Source of the DNA: HGM10611 sp964384805
Lineage (GTDB): Bacteria; Bacillota_I; Bacilli_A; ML615J-28; CAG-313
NCBI GenBank assembly: GCA_964384805.1
Contig: CAYLLO010000001.1
Location: 1-64,000, forward strand
Direction of reading: 5' to 3'
Length of the DNA stretch: 64,000 nucleotides
Shown here: positions 46,907 to 55,660 of the stretch, one piece after another
How positions within the stretch are numbered: the stretch's first letter is position 1
Layout: the number at the start of each line of letters is the position of its first letter
Notes under the pieces: generated by a model
What the model was told of the DNA's origin: nothing
The model's input: only the letters and a program-made list of their open reading frames with translations
The model's database searches: none
Position numbers and translations under genes: made by a program

Positions 46907-48805
46907 CTAATCAGTATATAAAATTACCGTTCCACCTTCTACTAAAGGATAACCTGCTTCAGGCAATTGAGCAATAACCTTTGTTCCGTTTCCTATAATA
47001 GAAAAAGAATATTTTTTAGTTTGAACTATTTTTTTTACATAAGAACCTACATAATCATCTACTACATAAGTTCTTTTGTCAATCCAATATCTAGCATCAA
47101 GAGGTATACCACCTGTTTGGGGTTCAACATTTAAAATGGAAAATGAAGAAATAAGAGCTTCTTTTACCATTGGAGCTACAACTACACCACCATATTGAAT
47201 AGTATTTTTAGGATTTACTACCGCAATATAACATGCAACTTGTGGATTATTCATTGGAGCAATACCTAAAAAAGAAAGAATATATTTTCCTTCAACGTAA
47301 CTACCATTTTCAGCAACTTGAGCGGTACCTGTTTTTCCTCCAACTCGATATCCTTCAATATATGCGCTTCTTGCAGTACCTAAAGAGGCTACATATTCTA
47401 AACTACTAGCAACCATCTTAGAAGTTTTTTCACTTATTACTTGCCTTTTAAAAATCGGAAAATCTTGATAAATGATATCATTTGTTTTAGGATTACCAAT
47501 ACCTTTTAAAATAGTAGGAGTATTTAGTTTTCCTCCATTTACTGCTGCACTTGCTGCATTAATTAATTGGATTGCTGTGGTAGAATTTCCTTGCCCAAAT
47601 GAACTAGTGGCAAGTTCTACATTACCTATTTTTTGCTCATTAAAAATGATTCCGGTACTTTCCCCTAGTAAGTCAATTCCGGTTTTTTGTCCAAATCCAA
47701 AATTTTTAATATAATGAAAAAGTTTTTCTTTTCCTATTCTTAATCCTATTGTCATAAAACCTGGATTACATGAGTTTTGAAGAACTTCTAAAAATGTTTC
47801 TTCGCCATGTCCACCAGCTTTCCAATCTTTAATACGGGTGCCATCAATAATCATATAACCTGGATCAATAAACTTTTCATTTAATGAAAAAACCCCTTCT
47901 TCAAGACCAGCAGCATAAGTTACGATTTTAAAAGTTGATCCTGGTTCAAAACTTTTCCAAATGGGGAGATTTTGATTATAAAGTGCTTGATCATACTCTT
48001 GATAATTAGCGGGATTATAAGTAGGGCGAGATGCCATGGCTAGTATTTCACTAGTTTTTGGATCCATTATTATGGCTATTATTTCATCTGCATTGTATCT
48101 AGCAACAGCATTATCTAATATTCGTTCTAAAGTTATTTGTAAATCTAAATCAATTGTTAAATAAATATCATTTCCACTGGTTGCTTCTTCATAATAGCCA
48201 GTTAAATCATTAATTAAATTGCCGTGAGCATCTGTAAAAATTTTAACAGCTCCTGATGAACCTTTTAAATAGTCTTCATAAATATATTCTATTCCTGTAA
48301 TGCCTTGATTATCAATTCCACATATTCCAATAACTTGTGATAGATAATGACCATATGGATAAATTCTTTTGGTATCGGAAACTATATAAATTCCATCAAT
48401 ACTTTCTTTAGCAATTTTAATTGCTTTTTCTATGCTAATTTTTCGTCCTTCTGGTTTGATTATTTCGACGCTAACATTTTTACATAAATGCTTTTCTATA
48501 TCAGAATATTGACATTCTAAAATATCAGCTAAAATTTTTGAGGTTTTTTCAATATTTTTAATTTGTTTAGGTATGGCAACGATAGTCGGAGCTAATTCAC
48601 TACCCACAATAAGTTTTCCGTTACGATCATAAATGTTTCCACGTCTTGCTTCAACTGGTGCACTTCTTGTCCATAACTCTAAAGCTCTTTCATAATAATC
48701 TTCTTTAGTATAAACTTTTAAATAAGTTAATCGAACAACTAATAAAATAACTAATAAAAACATAATAGTATAGAGCATTATCACTCTTTTTCGCAGTTGA
48801 TACAT
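46907..48805 (-). CDS. spoVD: SpoVD/FtsI-type class B penicillin-binding protein with PASTA domain
   Basis: This peptidoglycan transpeptidase has about 632 residues: an N-terminal membrane anchor (about 10-30), a dimerisation domain with RRGNIYDRNGKL, the transpeptidase domain with GSTFK (SxxK), SCN and GGKTGTAQ, and one C-terminal PASTA repeat (about 575-632). A single PASTA and the position before murE fit SpoVD, which builds spore cortex; PbpB-type division roles remain possible because no second class B PBP is seen. The ATG nearest to GGTG is chosen. The IS110 element separates it from murE. Confidence 0.9.
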   Translation of the reverse strand: MYQLRKRVIMLYTIMFLLVILLVVRLTYLKVYTKEDYYERALELWTRSAPVEARRGNIYDRNGKLIVGSELAPTIVAIPKQIKNIEKTSKILADILECQYSDIEKHLCKNVSVEIIKPEGRKISIEKAIKIAKESIDGIYIVSDTKRIYPYGHYLSQVIGICGIDNQGITGIEYIYEDYLKGSSGAVKIFTDAHGNLINDLTGYYEEATSGNDIYLTIDLDLQITLERILDNAVARYNADEIIAIIMDPKTSEILAMASRPTYNPANYQEYDQALYNQNLPIWKSFEPGSTFKIVTYAAGLEEGVFSLNEKFIDPGYMIIDGTRIKDWKAGGHGEETFLEVLQNSCNPGFMTIGLRIGKEKLFHYIKNFGFGQKTGIDLLGESTGIIFNEQKIGNVELATSSFGQGNSTTAIQLINAASAAVNGGKLNTPTILKGIGNPKTNDIIYQDFPIFKRQVISEKTSKMVASSLEYVASLGTARSAYIEGYRVGGKTGTAQVAENGSYVEGKYILSFLGIAPMNNPQVACYIAVVNPKNTIQYGGVVVAPMVKEALISSFSILNVEPQTGGIPLDARYWIDKRTYVVDDYVGSYVKKIVQTKKYSFSIIGNGTKVIAQLPEAGYPLVEGGTVILYTD

Positions 48806-48867
48806 TTTTTTCACCTATAACAAGATATGAATTAATTAGTAAATTTATGTATAAAAGCCTATAATAG

Positions 48868-48896
48868 TTGATTTAAAAATTCATTTATGCTATAAT
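48868..48896 (+). promoter_or_regulatory. SigA-type promoter of the mutarotase-like gene
   Basis: TTGATT and TATAAT are separated by 17 bp, with the ATG 30 nt downstream and a GGAGG ribosome site. Confidence 0.82.
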
Positions 48897-48925
48897 TTAA
48901 AAGTCAAAATTAATGGAGGAAATTT

Positions 48926-49807
48926 ATGTTATATACTATATCAAATAATTTAATATCTTTAACAATAAATTCTATTGGTGCTGAAATCAAATCGATTAAA
49001 AAAGATGGGATTGAATACATTCATCAAAATAATCCTGAAACTTGGAATCGCTCGGCACCATTCTTATTTCCTGCTATAGGATGCTTTAAAAATAAAATTA
49101 CTTATTTTAATAATCAGCCATTTAATCTTCCAAAACATGGATTTGTACGGGATATGGAAATGGAATTAATTGAAAAAACTTCTACCTCTTTAATTTTAGA
49201 AGTTAAGGAAAATGGCGAAAGTTTAAGATATTATCCATATAACTTTATATTTAGAGTAACCTATACTTTGAATAAAGCTACAGTTAATGTTAAAATTGAT
49301 ATTACTAATTCAAATAATGATGTAATGCCATTTAATTTAGGATTACATCCAGCATTTAGAGTTCCATTATTTGAAGGTGAAAAGTTCGAAGATTATCAAA
49401 TTATTTTTAATCAAAAAGGAACATATGAAGTTCCTACTGTTAACTTAAGTAATGGTTTGATTGATTGGTCGAATATTTGTCGCGTTTTTACAAATTTAGA
49501 AGTATTGCCATTAAATTATAATGATTATGCAAATGATGCTTTGATATTTGATAACGTTACCTTTAATGAAATGATTTTATGTAATTCTAAAAATGATTAT
49601 GGAATTAAACTTACTTTTAAAGATTTTAAAACTGTAGGCATCTGGACCCCTAATCATGTTAATGCTAATTTTATCTGTTTAGAACCTTGGATAGGTTGTG
49701 CAGATAGTCCTGATAGTAATGGTAAGTTTGCAGAGAAAAAAGATATTATTAATTTAGAAAGTAATCAAACATTTTCTACTAGTTACCAAATATCAATTTT
49801 AAAATAA
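48926..49807 (+). CDS. Aldose 1-epimerase family protein (LacX-like)
   Basis: This 293-residue protein is of the galactose mutarotase superfamily, LacX/YeaD branch. Visible signatures are the early AEIKSIKKDGIEYIH, RSAPFLFPAIGCFKN, PKHGFVRDMEM with the first catalytic His region, LGLHPAFRVPL with the second His, and EPWIGCADSP near the end. Its sugar is unknown. It is transcribed alone, opposite to the flanking spoVD and rsmH, so it has been inserted into or retained within the dcw region. Confidence 0.88.
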   Translation: MLYTISNNLISLTINSIGAEIKSIKKDGIEYIHQNNPETWNRSAPFLFPAIGCFKNKITYFNNQPFNLPKHGFVRDMEMELIEKTSTSLILEVKENGESLRYYPYNFIFRVTYTLNKATVNVKIDITNSNNDVMPFNLGLHPAFRVPLFEGEKFEDYQIIFNQKGTYEVPTVNLSNGLIDWSNICRVFTNLEVLPLNYNDYANDALIFDNVTFNEMILCNSKNDYGIKLTFKDFKTVGIWTPNHVNANFICLEPWIGCADSPDSNGKFAEKKDIINLESNQTFSTSYQISILK

Positions 49808-49842
49808 AAAACATAAGCCATTTTCTAGCTTATGTTTTTTAT
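49808..49842. terminator. Bidirectional terminator between the mutarotase-like gene and rsmH
   Basis: Stem ACATAAGC / GCTTATGT flanked by A and T runs on both sides, serving both converging genes. It overlaps the end of rsmH. Confidence 0.9.
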
Positions 49843-50769
49843 TCTTTTTATAACTCTAAGTTTGGCACTATGAGCGCGATTGTTATTCTTTAACTCATCT
49901 TCTTTTGGTGTAACAGCTTTTTTATAAACCAGTTCAAAATCGGGTAAGTATTCTTTAGGAATAATAGGCATATCTGAAGGTAAATTAATACTTGATTTTT
50001 CTTTAAACATTCGTTTGCATAAACGGTCTTCTAAAGAATGAAAGGTAATTACCACAATTCTTCCTTCAATATTTAAAATTTGAAATGCCTCTTCAAGAGA
50101 TTTTTGGAAAACGGATAGTTCTTTATTAACTTCAATTCTAATTGCTTGAAAAATTTTTTTAGCAGGATGACCTGATTTCCGCAAAACAGCAGCAGGAAGT
50201 GCACTTTTAATAATATTAACCAATTCTAAAGTTGTGTCAATAGTTTTATTTTGACGATATTTTTCAATTTTTTTAGCTATATTTACAGAAAATTTTTCTT
50301 CTCCATAATCATAAAAAATTTTGATAAGGTCTTTTACCGAATATTCATTGATAACATTCCATGCAGATAATGTAGACTTTTGATCCATTCGCATATCAAG
50401 TGGAGCATCAATATTATAACTAAAACCACGCTCTCCAATATCTAACTGAAAACTTGAAACCCCCAAATCGTATAATATACCATCAACTTTTTGAACCCCT
50501 AGTTCCTCTAAACAACTTTTTAAATTGACAAAATTACTATTAACAACAGTATAATTATTATTTATTTTAGAAAGTTTTTTGGAGGCTTCAGAAATTGCAT
50601 ATTCATCTTGATCAAAACAAATTAAGTGACCAGTTTCAAGTTTTTTTAAAATTTCCGATGAATGTCCGCCCCCTCCTAAGGTGCAATCAACGTATATACC
50701 ATCAGGCTTAATATTTAAAGAATCAATCGCTTCATTTAACAAAACTGGAATGTGTTTATATTCAAACAT
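49825..50769 (-). CDS. rsmH: 16S rRNA m4C1402 methyltransferase RsmH
   Basis: RsmH (MraW) methylates N4 of C1402 in 16S rRNA. The 314-residue protein has HIPVLLNEAIDSL, the SAM site VDCTLGGGGHS, LYDLGVSSFQLD, ERGFSYNIDAPLDMRM and VITFHSLEDRLCK. In Firmicutes it usually follows mraZ and precedes ftsL; neither is present here. Confidence 0.97.
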   Translation of the reverse strand: MFEYKHIPVLLNEAIDSLNIKPDGIYVDCTLGGGGHSSEILKKLETGHLICFDQDEYAISEASKKLSKINNNYTVVNSNFVNLKSCLEELGVQKVDGILYDLGVSSFQLDIGERGFSYNIDAPLDMRMDQKSTLSAWNVINEYSVKDLIKIFYDYGEEKFSVNIAKKIEKYRQNKTIDTTLELVNIIKSALPAAVLRKSGHPAKKIFQAIRIEVNKELSVFQKSLEEAFQILNIEGRIVVITFHSLEDRLCKRMFKEKSSINLPSDMPIIPKEYLPDFELVYKKAVTPKEDELKNNNRAHSAKLRVIKRIKNIS

Positions 50770-50904
50770 ATTTATATGATGAGTAGACCACTTTGCATCT
50801 ACCTTTTTCTCCTTTCATTTAATAATAAATATCTAAAATAATTATGGTTTGATATATTTTATTTTAAACCTTTTTTCACGATTATTATACCATAAAAAAC
50901 AAAA

Positions 50905-50925
50905 AAGCGCTCAAAACGAGCGTTT
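50905..50925 (-). terminator. Terminator after rpmF
   Basis: Stem ACGCTC / GAGCGC with a TTTT-type loop followed by six T on the minus strand. A TATAAT at about 50884-50889 just beyond it could drive rsmH. Confidence 0.88.
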
Positions 50926-50946
50926 ATTTGTTAAATATACTGAAAA

Positions 50947-51156
50947 TTAATTTTTTGTATCAGTATTTTCTTTAACCTTTACTTCTTTAACTAGACGTCC
51001 ATTATAGAAGCCACAAGTTGGACAAACTCGGTGAGATAATTTGTATTCACCACAGTTAGGACAAAGAGTCATTCCCGGAACTTCGATTTTATAATGAGTA
51101 CGACGTTTTAATTTACGAGTTTTAGAAGTACGGCGTTGTTGAGCAATAGCACCCAT
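50947..51156 (-). CDS. rpmF: Ribosomal protein bL32, zinc-binding form
   Basis: bL32 is a 50S protein. The 69-residue product has RRTSKTRKLKRRTH and two CxxC pairs (CPNCG, CPTCG), so it is the zinc-containing form. The N-terminal MGAIAQQ is slightly longer than the usual MAVPxRR. It lies downstream of yceD, the widespread yceD-rpmF pair. Confidence 0.97.
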   Translation of the reverse strand: MGAIAQQRRTSKTRKLKRRTHYKIEVPGMTLCPNCGEYKLSHRVCPTCGFYNGRLVKEVKVKENTDTKN

Positions 51157-51184
51157 CTAAACTACACCTCATTTTCCTATTTTA

Positions 51185-51631
51185 TTATTCATCAAGAATT
51201 TTTTCATCGAGAATAATATGACGTTTAGATAAAATTTCATATGCATCATCTCTAATAATCCGAATGGGAATATTTACCAAAATATTATCCCAAATTATGC
51301 TACGCATATCGATAGCATTATTAGTTATTTCTATAACATCGTCATTTTTTTCATTAGGATAACCAATTAAATCTTCTTGGGTAATATCCATTAAATAATC
51401 AACTGGCTCTAAAGTTAATGAACACGCAAGAACTAACTTTACTTGAAGATGATAATTGCATTTGAAAATATCGTCATCTACACGAGTTATCGTGCCTTCT
51501 ACTAGGGCGATTCCGATATCTAAAATATCTTCAACTTTTTTTGCTTCTTCAACAAAATCTAATTCTCCAGAAAAAGAAAATTGATATGAATTAACAGTTA
51601 ATTTTTTTAGCTGAGCAACTGACCATTTCAT
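51185..51631 (-). CDS. YceD/DUF177 family protein
   Basis: YceD is linked to 23S rRNA accumulation and 50S assembly and is nearly always encoded before rpmF. This 148-residue copy is a little short for the family; it has the central CNYHLQVKLVLACSLTLEPVDYLMDI segment, where many homologues carry a Cys pair, and an acidic C-terminal half. The start is set at the ATG with AGGAGTG upstream; the longer frame reaches into the IS30 remnant. Confidence 0.9.
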   Translation of the reverse strand: MKWSVAQLKKLTVNSYQFSFSGELDFVEEAKKVEDILDIGIALVEGTITRVDDDIFKCNYHLQVKLVLACSLTLEPVDYLMDITQEDLIGYPNEKNDDVIEITNNAIDMRSIIWDNILVNIPIRIIRDDAYEILSKRHIILDEKILDE

Positions 51632-51721
51632 ATCTAACACTCCTGACTGATGTATTATACTATATTTTACCAAAAAAGTCAAAGAAAAAGATATTATTTT
51701 AGGGTGAATTGCAACAAAGGT

Positions 51722-52088
51722 GAATTGTAACATCAAATGCAACAAAATAAAATAGGTTCTGTAAAATCCATCGATGTTTTGGGGTTTTAAAGACAAATCT
51801 TACAATGGTGAAAAAATTACTATTACTTATATCGCTAAAATAATTGGTGTTAATAAAAGCACTATATCGAGAGAAATTAATCGTGGCACAATTAAAGAAT
51901 TAAAAAATTCAAATGATCATCCTATTTCTCATTATCTTGCTTCTTTTGGCGAAGGTACTTATCAAAAAATCAAAAAAGATTCCATTACAAATACAAATTA
52001 AATCCTAATTCTATTGAATTAATTGAATTAACTCAATTGCTTATTATCTAATTAAATAATATTCTTGTTGCATTTCTAATTACAATTT
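51722..52088 (+). mobile_element. IS30-like remnant with terminal inverted repeats
   Basis: Imperfect 24-bp inverted repeats (51722-51745 and 52065-52088; the inner 11 bp AAATGCAACAA / TTGTTGCATTT are perfect) bound 367 bp. Inside is the start of an IS30-type transposase. The element is far below the usual 1 kb, so it is an internal deletion or MITE-like derivative. An extra partial copy, AATTGCAACAA, lies just outside the left end at 51708-51718. Confidence 0.7.
51774..52001 (+). pseudogene. Truncated IS30-family transposase N-terminus
   Basis: The translated 75 residues contain the IS30 helix-turn-helix ITYIAKIIGVNKSTISREINRGT at about residues 17-39, then lose similarity and stop. The DDE catalytic core is absent, so the fragment cannot be an active transposase. 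It could persist only as a DNA-binding peptide, which I consider unlikely. Confidence 0.75.
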
Positions 52089-52281
52089 AAGAGATTAGGG
52101 GTATTCAGAATTCTCTGATTTTTACAGTTGTGTGTTCAAAAAATATAGTAATTTTTAAAACTAAATTTTAAATCTTTAAAATACCTAGTTTTTGGATTTA
52201 TATCATATTTTTTATTTACTTAAATAAATAAATAAACACTTCTTTATTTTTTACGCATATTATTATTATGAGGTGTTTGAA

Positions 52282-52467
52282 ATGAATGATAAATTTAATA
52301 ATTCATTGTTAAAAATGAAAAAATATTTTATGGGATTAAAATCAATAATAATAACTATTCTAATATGGCAATTCTTTTTAACTCTTTTTACATTTACACT
52401 TGCTAATTTTATTATTTTAATTATAGTTGGAATTATTTATTTACTTAACTTATTCATTTTTATCTGA
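52282..52467 (+). CDS. Possible small membrane protein
   Basis: A frame of 61 residues with two strongly hydrophobic segments (residues about 17-38 and 40-61). GAGGTG sits six bases before the ATG, the main support for expression. It overlaps the 3' end of ysxE by 18 nt on the opposite strand. No homology is recognised. It may be chance coding in AT-rich DNA. Confidence 0.4.
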   Translation: MNDKFNNSLLKMKKYFMGLKSIIITILIWQFFLTLFTFTLANFIILIIVGIIYLLNLFIFI

Positions 52468-53370
52468 AAAAGTTTTGATAAATTGTTCAATATTATTACA
52501 ATTTTTTACAAAACTCTCCAAATTAATATAGCTCAAATTTGAAACATTAATACGTTTAATGTATATAAAAATCACTAAAAATCTAAAATAATTATAATAA
52601 AAATCATCCCTATGACTATAATAATCATCAAAAATTATTTTTTTAAAATCAATATTAAAATCTTTATTTTCAACATAGAATTTAGCAAAATCTAGACTAT
52701 CAATTCCTATTTTACCATTTTCTACACTCGTCAAATAAGCACTTCCTCTACTCATTATTATATGGTCAATTTTAGGATTGTTATGGACAAATACGTATTC
52801 AACACTTTCTTTATCTTTAATAGCCATAATAATTTTTTTTTGTAACTTAAGGAGCTCTTTTTTGGCTTCTAAAATAATATAATAGTTCTCTAATACCACT
52901 AAATTAGATGGTGTAATTTCCTTTGTTTCGATACTTCTAATAAAATTTTCCAACAATTTAAATTTATAATCTAATTGTTTAGTAATTTCCTCAAACTTTG
53001 GACGTGAATTATTTACCGATAATTGTCTTTTAATAATTGTACTATCATGTAATCTATCTAAAGCATTAAACATATTATATGCAAGCGAATCTTCAATTGT
53101 TACAAAATTATCAATATAATCATTTAAATAATAATTTTGATAATTAAAACTTGATATAAATTTACGATTATGATTAATAGTCGGGTACAATACATTAGAT
53201 ACTCCTTGATTAGATAAATAGCTGTATTTATTCTCGATTTCATTAGATACTTGTTTTATAAAAAAACAATTTTCTTTATCACAAATAATTTTATAAGTTT
53301 TATCTGTAATAGGCCAAACATCTTGAACTTTAATTCCATAATTATTATATAAATTATCCTTTATATTCAT
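52450..53370 (-). CDS. ysxE: YsxE/CotS-like kinase-fold spore protein
   Basis: This 306-residue protein resembles the CotS family of aminoglycoside-phosphotransferase-fold spore coat proteins: a Y(G)I..V..I...YKI N-terminus with a CFFIKQ beta strand, a helical centre, and a degenerate catalytic-loop region VHNNPKIDHIIM followed by IDSLDFAKFYVEN. The catalytic Asp of HxDxxxxN appears replaced, so kinase activity is doubtful. It follows spoVID with overlap, as ysxE does in B. subtilis. The ATG was preferred to a GTG three codons upstream. Call rests on synteny plus weak similarity. Confidence 0.7.
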   Translation of the reverse strand: MNIKDNLYNNYGIKVQDVWPITDKTYKIICDKENCFFIKQVSNEIENKYSYLSNQGVSNVLYPTINHNRKFISSFNYQNYYLNDYIDNFVTIEDSLAYNMFNALDRLHDSTIIKRQLSVNNSRPKFEEITKQLDYKFKLLENFIRSIETKEITPSNLVVLENYYIILEAKKELLKLQKKIIMAIKDKESVEYVFVHNNPKIDHIIMSRGSAYLTSVENGKIGIDSLDFAKFYVENKDFNIDFKKIIFDDYYSHRDDFYYNYFRFLVIFIYIKRINVSNLSYINLESFVKNCNNIEQFIKTFSDKNE

Positions 53371-54073
53371 ATTTTTCACTAATTATAATACGATGGTTAT
53401 CTAAAAAATTATATTTTTGATTTTCTTTTAGAACATCTTCATATAAAAAATTATGATTTTGGCATAATTCTTTAACCTGTTCATTTTTATTATAATAAAT
53501 AACTTTTATGACACTCTTTTTCTCTACTCTTTTTTTAGGAGCTTCTTCTAAAAAATTATCATTTTTAACTTTTAGTTTACTAGTTAAGATATCATCAATT
53601 TGATCTGTAATGCTTTCCTTTATCACTTCTTCTTCTGTTACACTGTTACAATCAATACTATTAACTATTTCATCAGAAATAGTTAAATCTTTTTTTTCTT
53701 CCAATAATTGTTCAGCAAATTCTTCTGTTCTAGTTTTTTCATCCATTAAATCATAATAAACATCTATATCAAATGTTGCTTCTATTCCTCTTCCTGCTAT
53801 TTCATAATATTCAAAATTATTAATATTAACATTTCTAATTAAAGGAATTCCATTTGTGAAAACAATTTCAAAAGGGATTTGATTTTCAAAATTATTTAAA
53901 CCATTATTTTCCTCAAAGTCCTTACTATTAGAATAATACTCACCACTTATTTTAACTTGACCTGTTAAAACTTTATCGGTTAAATTATATTCTAAAATCT
54001 CTATATTTACAGTCGAAATCCCTACCATTTGTTCTAATTTAGTAAAAGCATTACTATTAATTTGAATATTCAT
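53354..54073 (-). CDS. spoVID: SpoVID-like spore coat morphogenetic protein
   Basis: SpoVID encases the forespore with coat proteins. The 239-residue protein, about 40% of the B. subtilis length, has an N-terminal beta-rich domain (about 1-110, with IPFEIVFTNGIPLIRNV and EIAGRGIEATFDIDVYY), an acidic linker (110-185) and a C-terminal segment like a LysM (VIYYNKNEQVKELCQNHN, then ENQKYNFLDNHRIII). The architecture matches SpoVID with a shortened middle. It precedes the ysxE-like gene. A CATATAAT at 54096-54103 could be a sigma-E -10 box, though no matching -35 is clear. Confidence 0.75.
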   Translation of the reverse strand: MNIQINSNAFTKLEQMVGISTVNIEILEYNLTDKVLTGQVKISGEYYSNSKDFEENNGLNNFENQIPFEIVFTNGIPLIRNVNINNFEYYEIAGRGIEATFDIDVYYDLMDEKTRTEEFAEQLLEEKKDLTISDEIVNSIDCNSVTEEEVIKESITDQIDDILTSKLKVKNDNFLEEAPKKRVEKKSVIKVIYYNKNEQVKELCQNHNFLYEDVLKENQKYNFLDNHRIIISEKYEYKG

Positions 54074-54131
54074 ATTATCGACACCTTTCTGTATTATTAT
54101 ATGAATATTTATTATTTTTAATAACTAAAAA

Positions 54132-54163
54132 GCTAGTTAACTTTTTTATTTAGTTAACCAGCC
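54132..54163 (-). terminator. Terminator after the anti-sigma-like gene
   Basis: Stem GCTGGTTAAC / GTTAACTAGC followed by TTTTTAG on the minus strand, separating the sigma operon from spoVID. Confidence 0.9.
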
Positions 54164-54175
54164 ATAAATAGATAT

Positions 54176-55660
54176 TTATCTTCTAAACACTTTTAATTGG
54201 TCTAATTTATTAATTCCTATAAATTGACCTTTATCATCATAAATATAATTATATATTCGAGTAACTCCTCCAAATGTAAATGAACTTGTTGCTGGAGAAT
54301 ACATCATACTTTCAAAATATTCTACATTCCAAATAAGATTATTATTTTCAATTATAAAACTTGAACCTATTGCAGAATCAACCGAATAAAATGTTTTTAA
54401 ATCACCATTATTGTTGTCACATATAAATAATACTGCTTTATAATGATTTTTAAATAAACTCAATATATACTCATCAGTAATTAATTCATGTTTTTTTACT
54501 AGTTCAAATATTGTGTCAAGTATACCTATAGTTTCTCCCCTTCCATAATACATGTTATCAAAATCAAAATAAGGGAGTGAATAAGCTGATAAATATACTT
54601 GTCCTCCAAATTCAATTACATCATTAAAGAAATATCTATATTTTTCGTCATAATAACTAATTTCAAATTCTAGCGTACCATCAAAATTAATCTTAACAAA
54701 CTTAGTATTTAAATCTCTATCTTCTAAATATACTAAATAGTATTCTTTCAATTTTATGATATTTTCAATTCTATAATTGTTAAAATTATTTTCAAAATTA
54801 TCAGTAATAATTCCATTTGAATTCAAATTGTAGATTTTTAAATAATCAGTTTGAAAAGTTTTATTAGCAAAAGCAGTTAAACTATTATCATTATTAATAA
54901 TAATTTTATAAAATCTATTCGAATCTTCAAACTCTTGTTGCCAAACAATTTTACCATCAGTGCTAATTTTCGTGATATATGTTTTACTTGGATATCTCGT
55001 TGAATAATAAAACAATTGTTTTCCATAAACGATTAAATAATTTTCTTTTTCAATATATCCATCAATTGAATAATAAATATCTAGATTCCAACATTTTTTT
55101 CCATCTTCGTATTTTGTAAATATATATTTAGTACAATCTAATTCCTGTTCATTATTTACTACCATATACTCATCATACTTATAATATACTCCAGTAATAG
55201 GATTTTGTTCTTGTTTGCGTAACTCTTCCCAAAGTTCCCAAACACTAGTTAGTTCACTTGAAGAAATATTATCTATTTCGATACTATAACCTGACACTTT
55301 ACTTTTAATACTTTCAACAATAACTTCACCTGTTTTTTTATACTCAAATTTGTTGGTTGTGATGTCTTTATATATTTCTTTTATTTCATATCTTGTAAGA
55401 CCATCAAGTGATAATTCATTTGATTTAAAAAATTCCACTGCATTTTGATATTCTTTAGCTTCCACTTTAACTGTATTCACACTCAAACCTATAATAAAAG
55501 CTAACATAATAAAAATTATTGAAATAAATGCAACCTTGGAAAAATAAAATCTTCTAGTATTTTTGGGCTTCTTATATTTTTGATATATACCATTTTTATA
55601 GTCATCAATATTATAATCCGGCAAATCATTTTTCAAATTGGATAAATCTTTATCAATCAT
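54176..55660 (-). CDS. Membrane protein paired with an ECF sigma factor, probable anti-sigma factor with large extracellular domain
   Basis: This 494-residue protein has a short cytoplasmic tail (about 1-40), one transmembrane helix (about 42-64) and a large outside domain. From about residue 190 that domain shows repeated beta-strand units with WDL/WQQEF-type motifs and Tyr/Asp-rich loops, reminiscent of a beta-propeller. It overlaps the sigma gene by 8 nt. Genes directly after ECF sigma factors with this topology usually encode the anti-sigma factor. No canonical zinc anti-sigma motif is seen in the tail, so the role is inference. Confidence 0.7.
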   Translation of the reverse strand: MIDKDLSNLKNDLPDYNIDDYKNGIYQKYKKPKNTRRFYFSKVAFISIIFIMLAFIIGLSVNTVKVEAKEYQNAVEFFKSNELSLDGLTRYEIKEIYKDITTNKFEYKKTGEVIVESIKSKVSGYSIEIDNISSSELTSVWELWEELRKQEQNPITGVYYKYDEYMVVNNEQELDCTKYIFTKYEDGKKCWNLDIYYSIDGYIEKENYLIVYGKQLFYYSTRYPSKTYITKISTDGKIVWQQEFEDSNRFYKIIINNDNSLTAFANKTFQTDYLKIYNLNSNGIITDNFENNFNNYRIENIIKLKEYYLVYLEDRDLNTKFVKINFDGTLEFEISYYDEKYRYFFNDVIEFGGQVYLSAYSLPYFDFDNMYYGRGETIGILDTIFELVKKHELITDEYILSLFKNHYKAVLFICDNNNGDLKTFYSVDSAIGSSFIIENNNLIWNVEYFESMMYSPATSSFTFGGVTRIYNYIYDDKGQFIGINKLDQLKVFRR

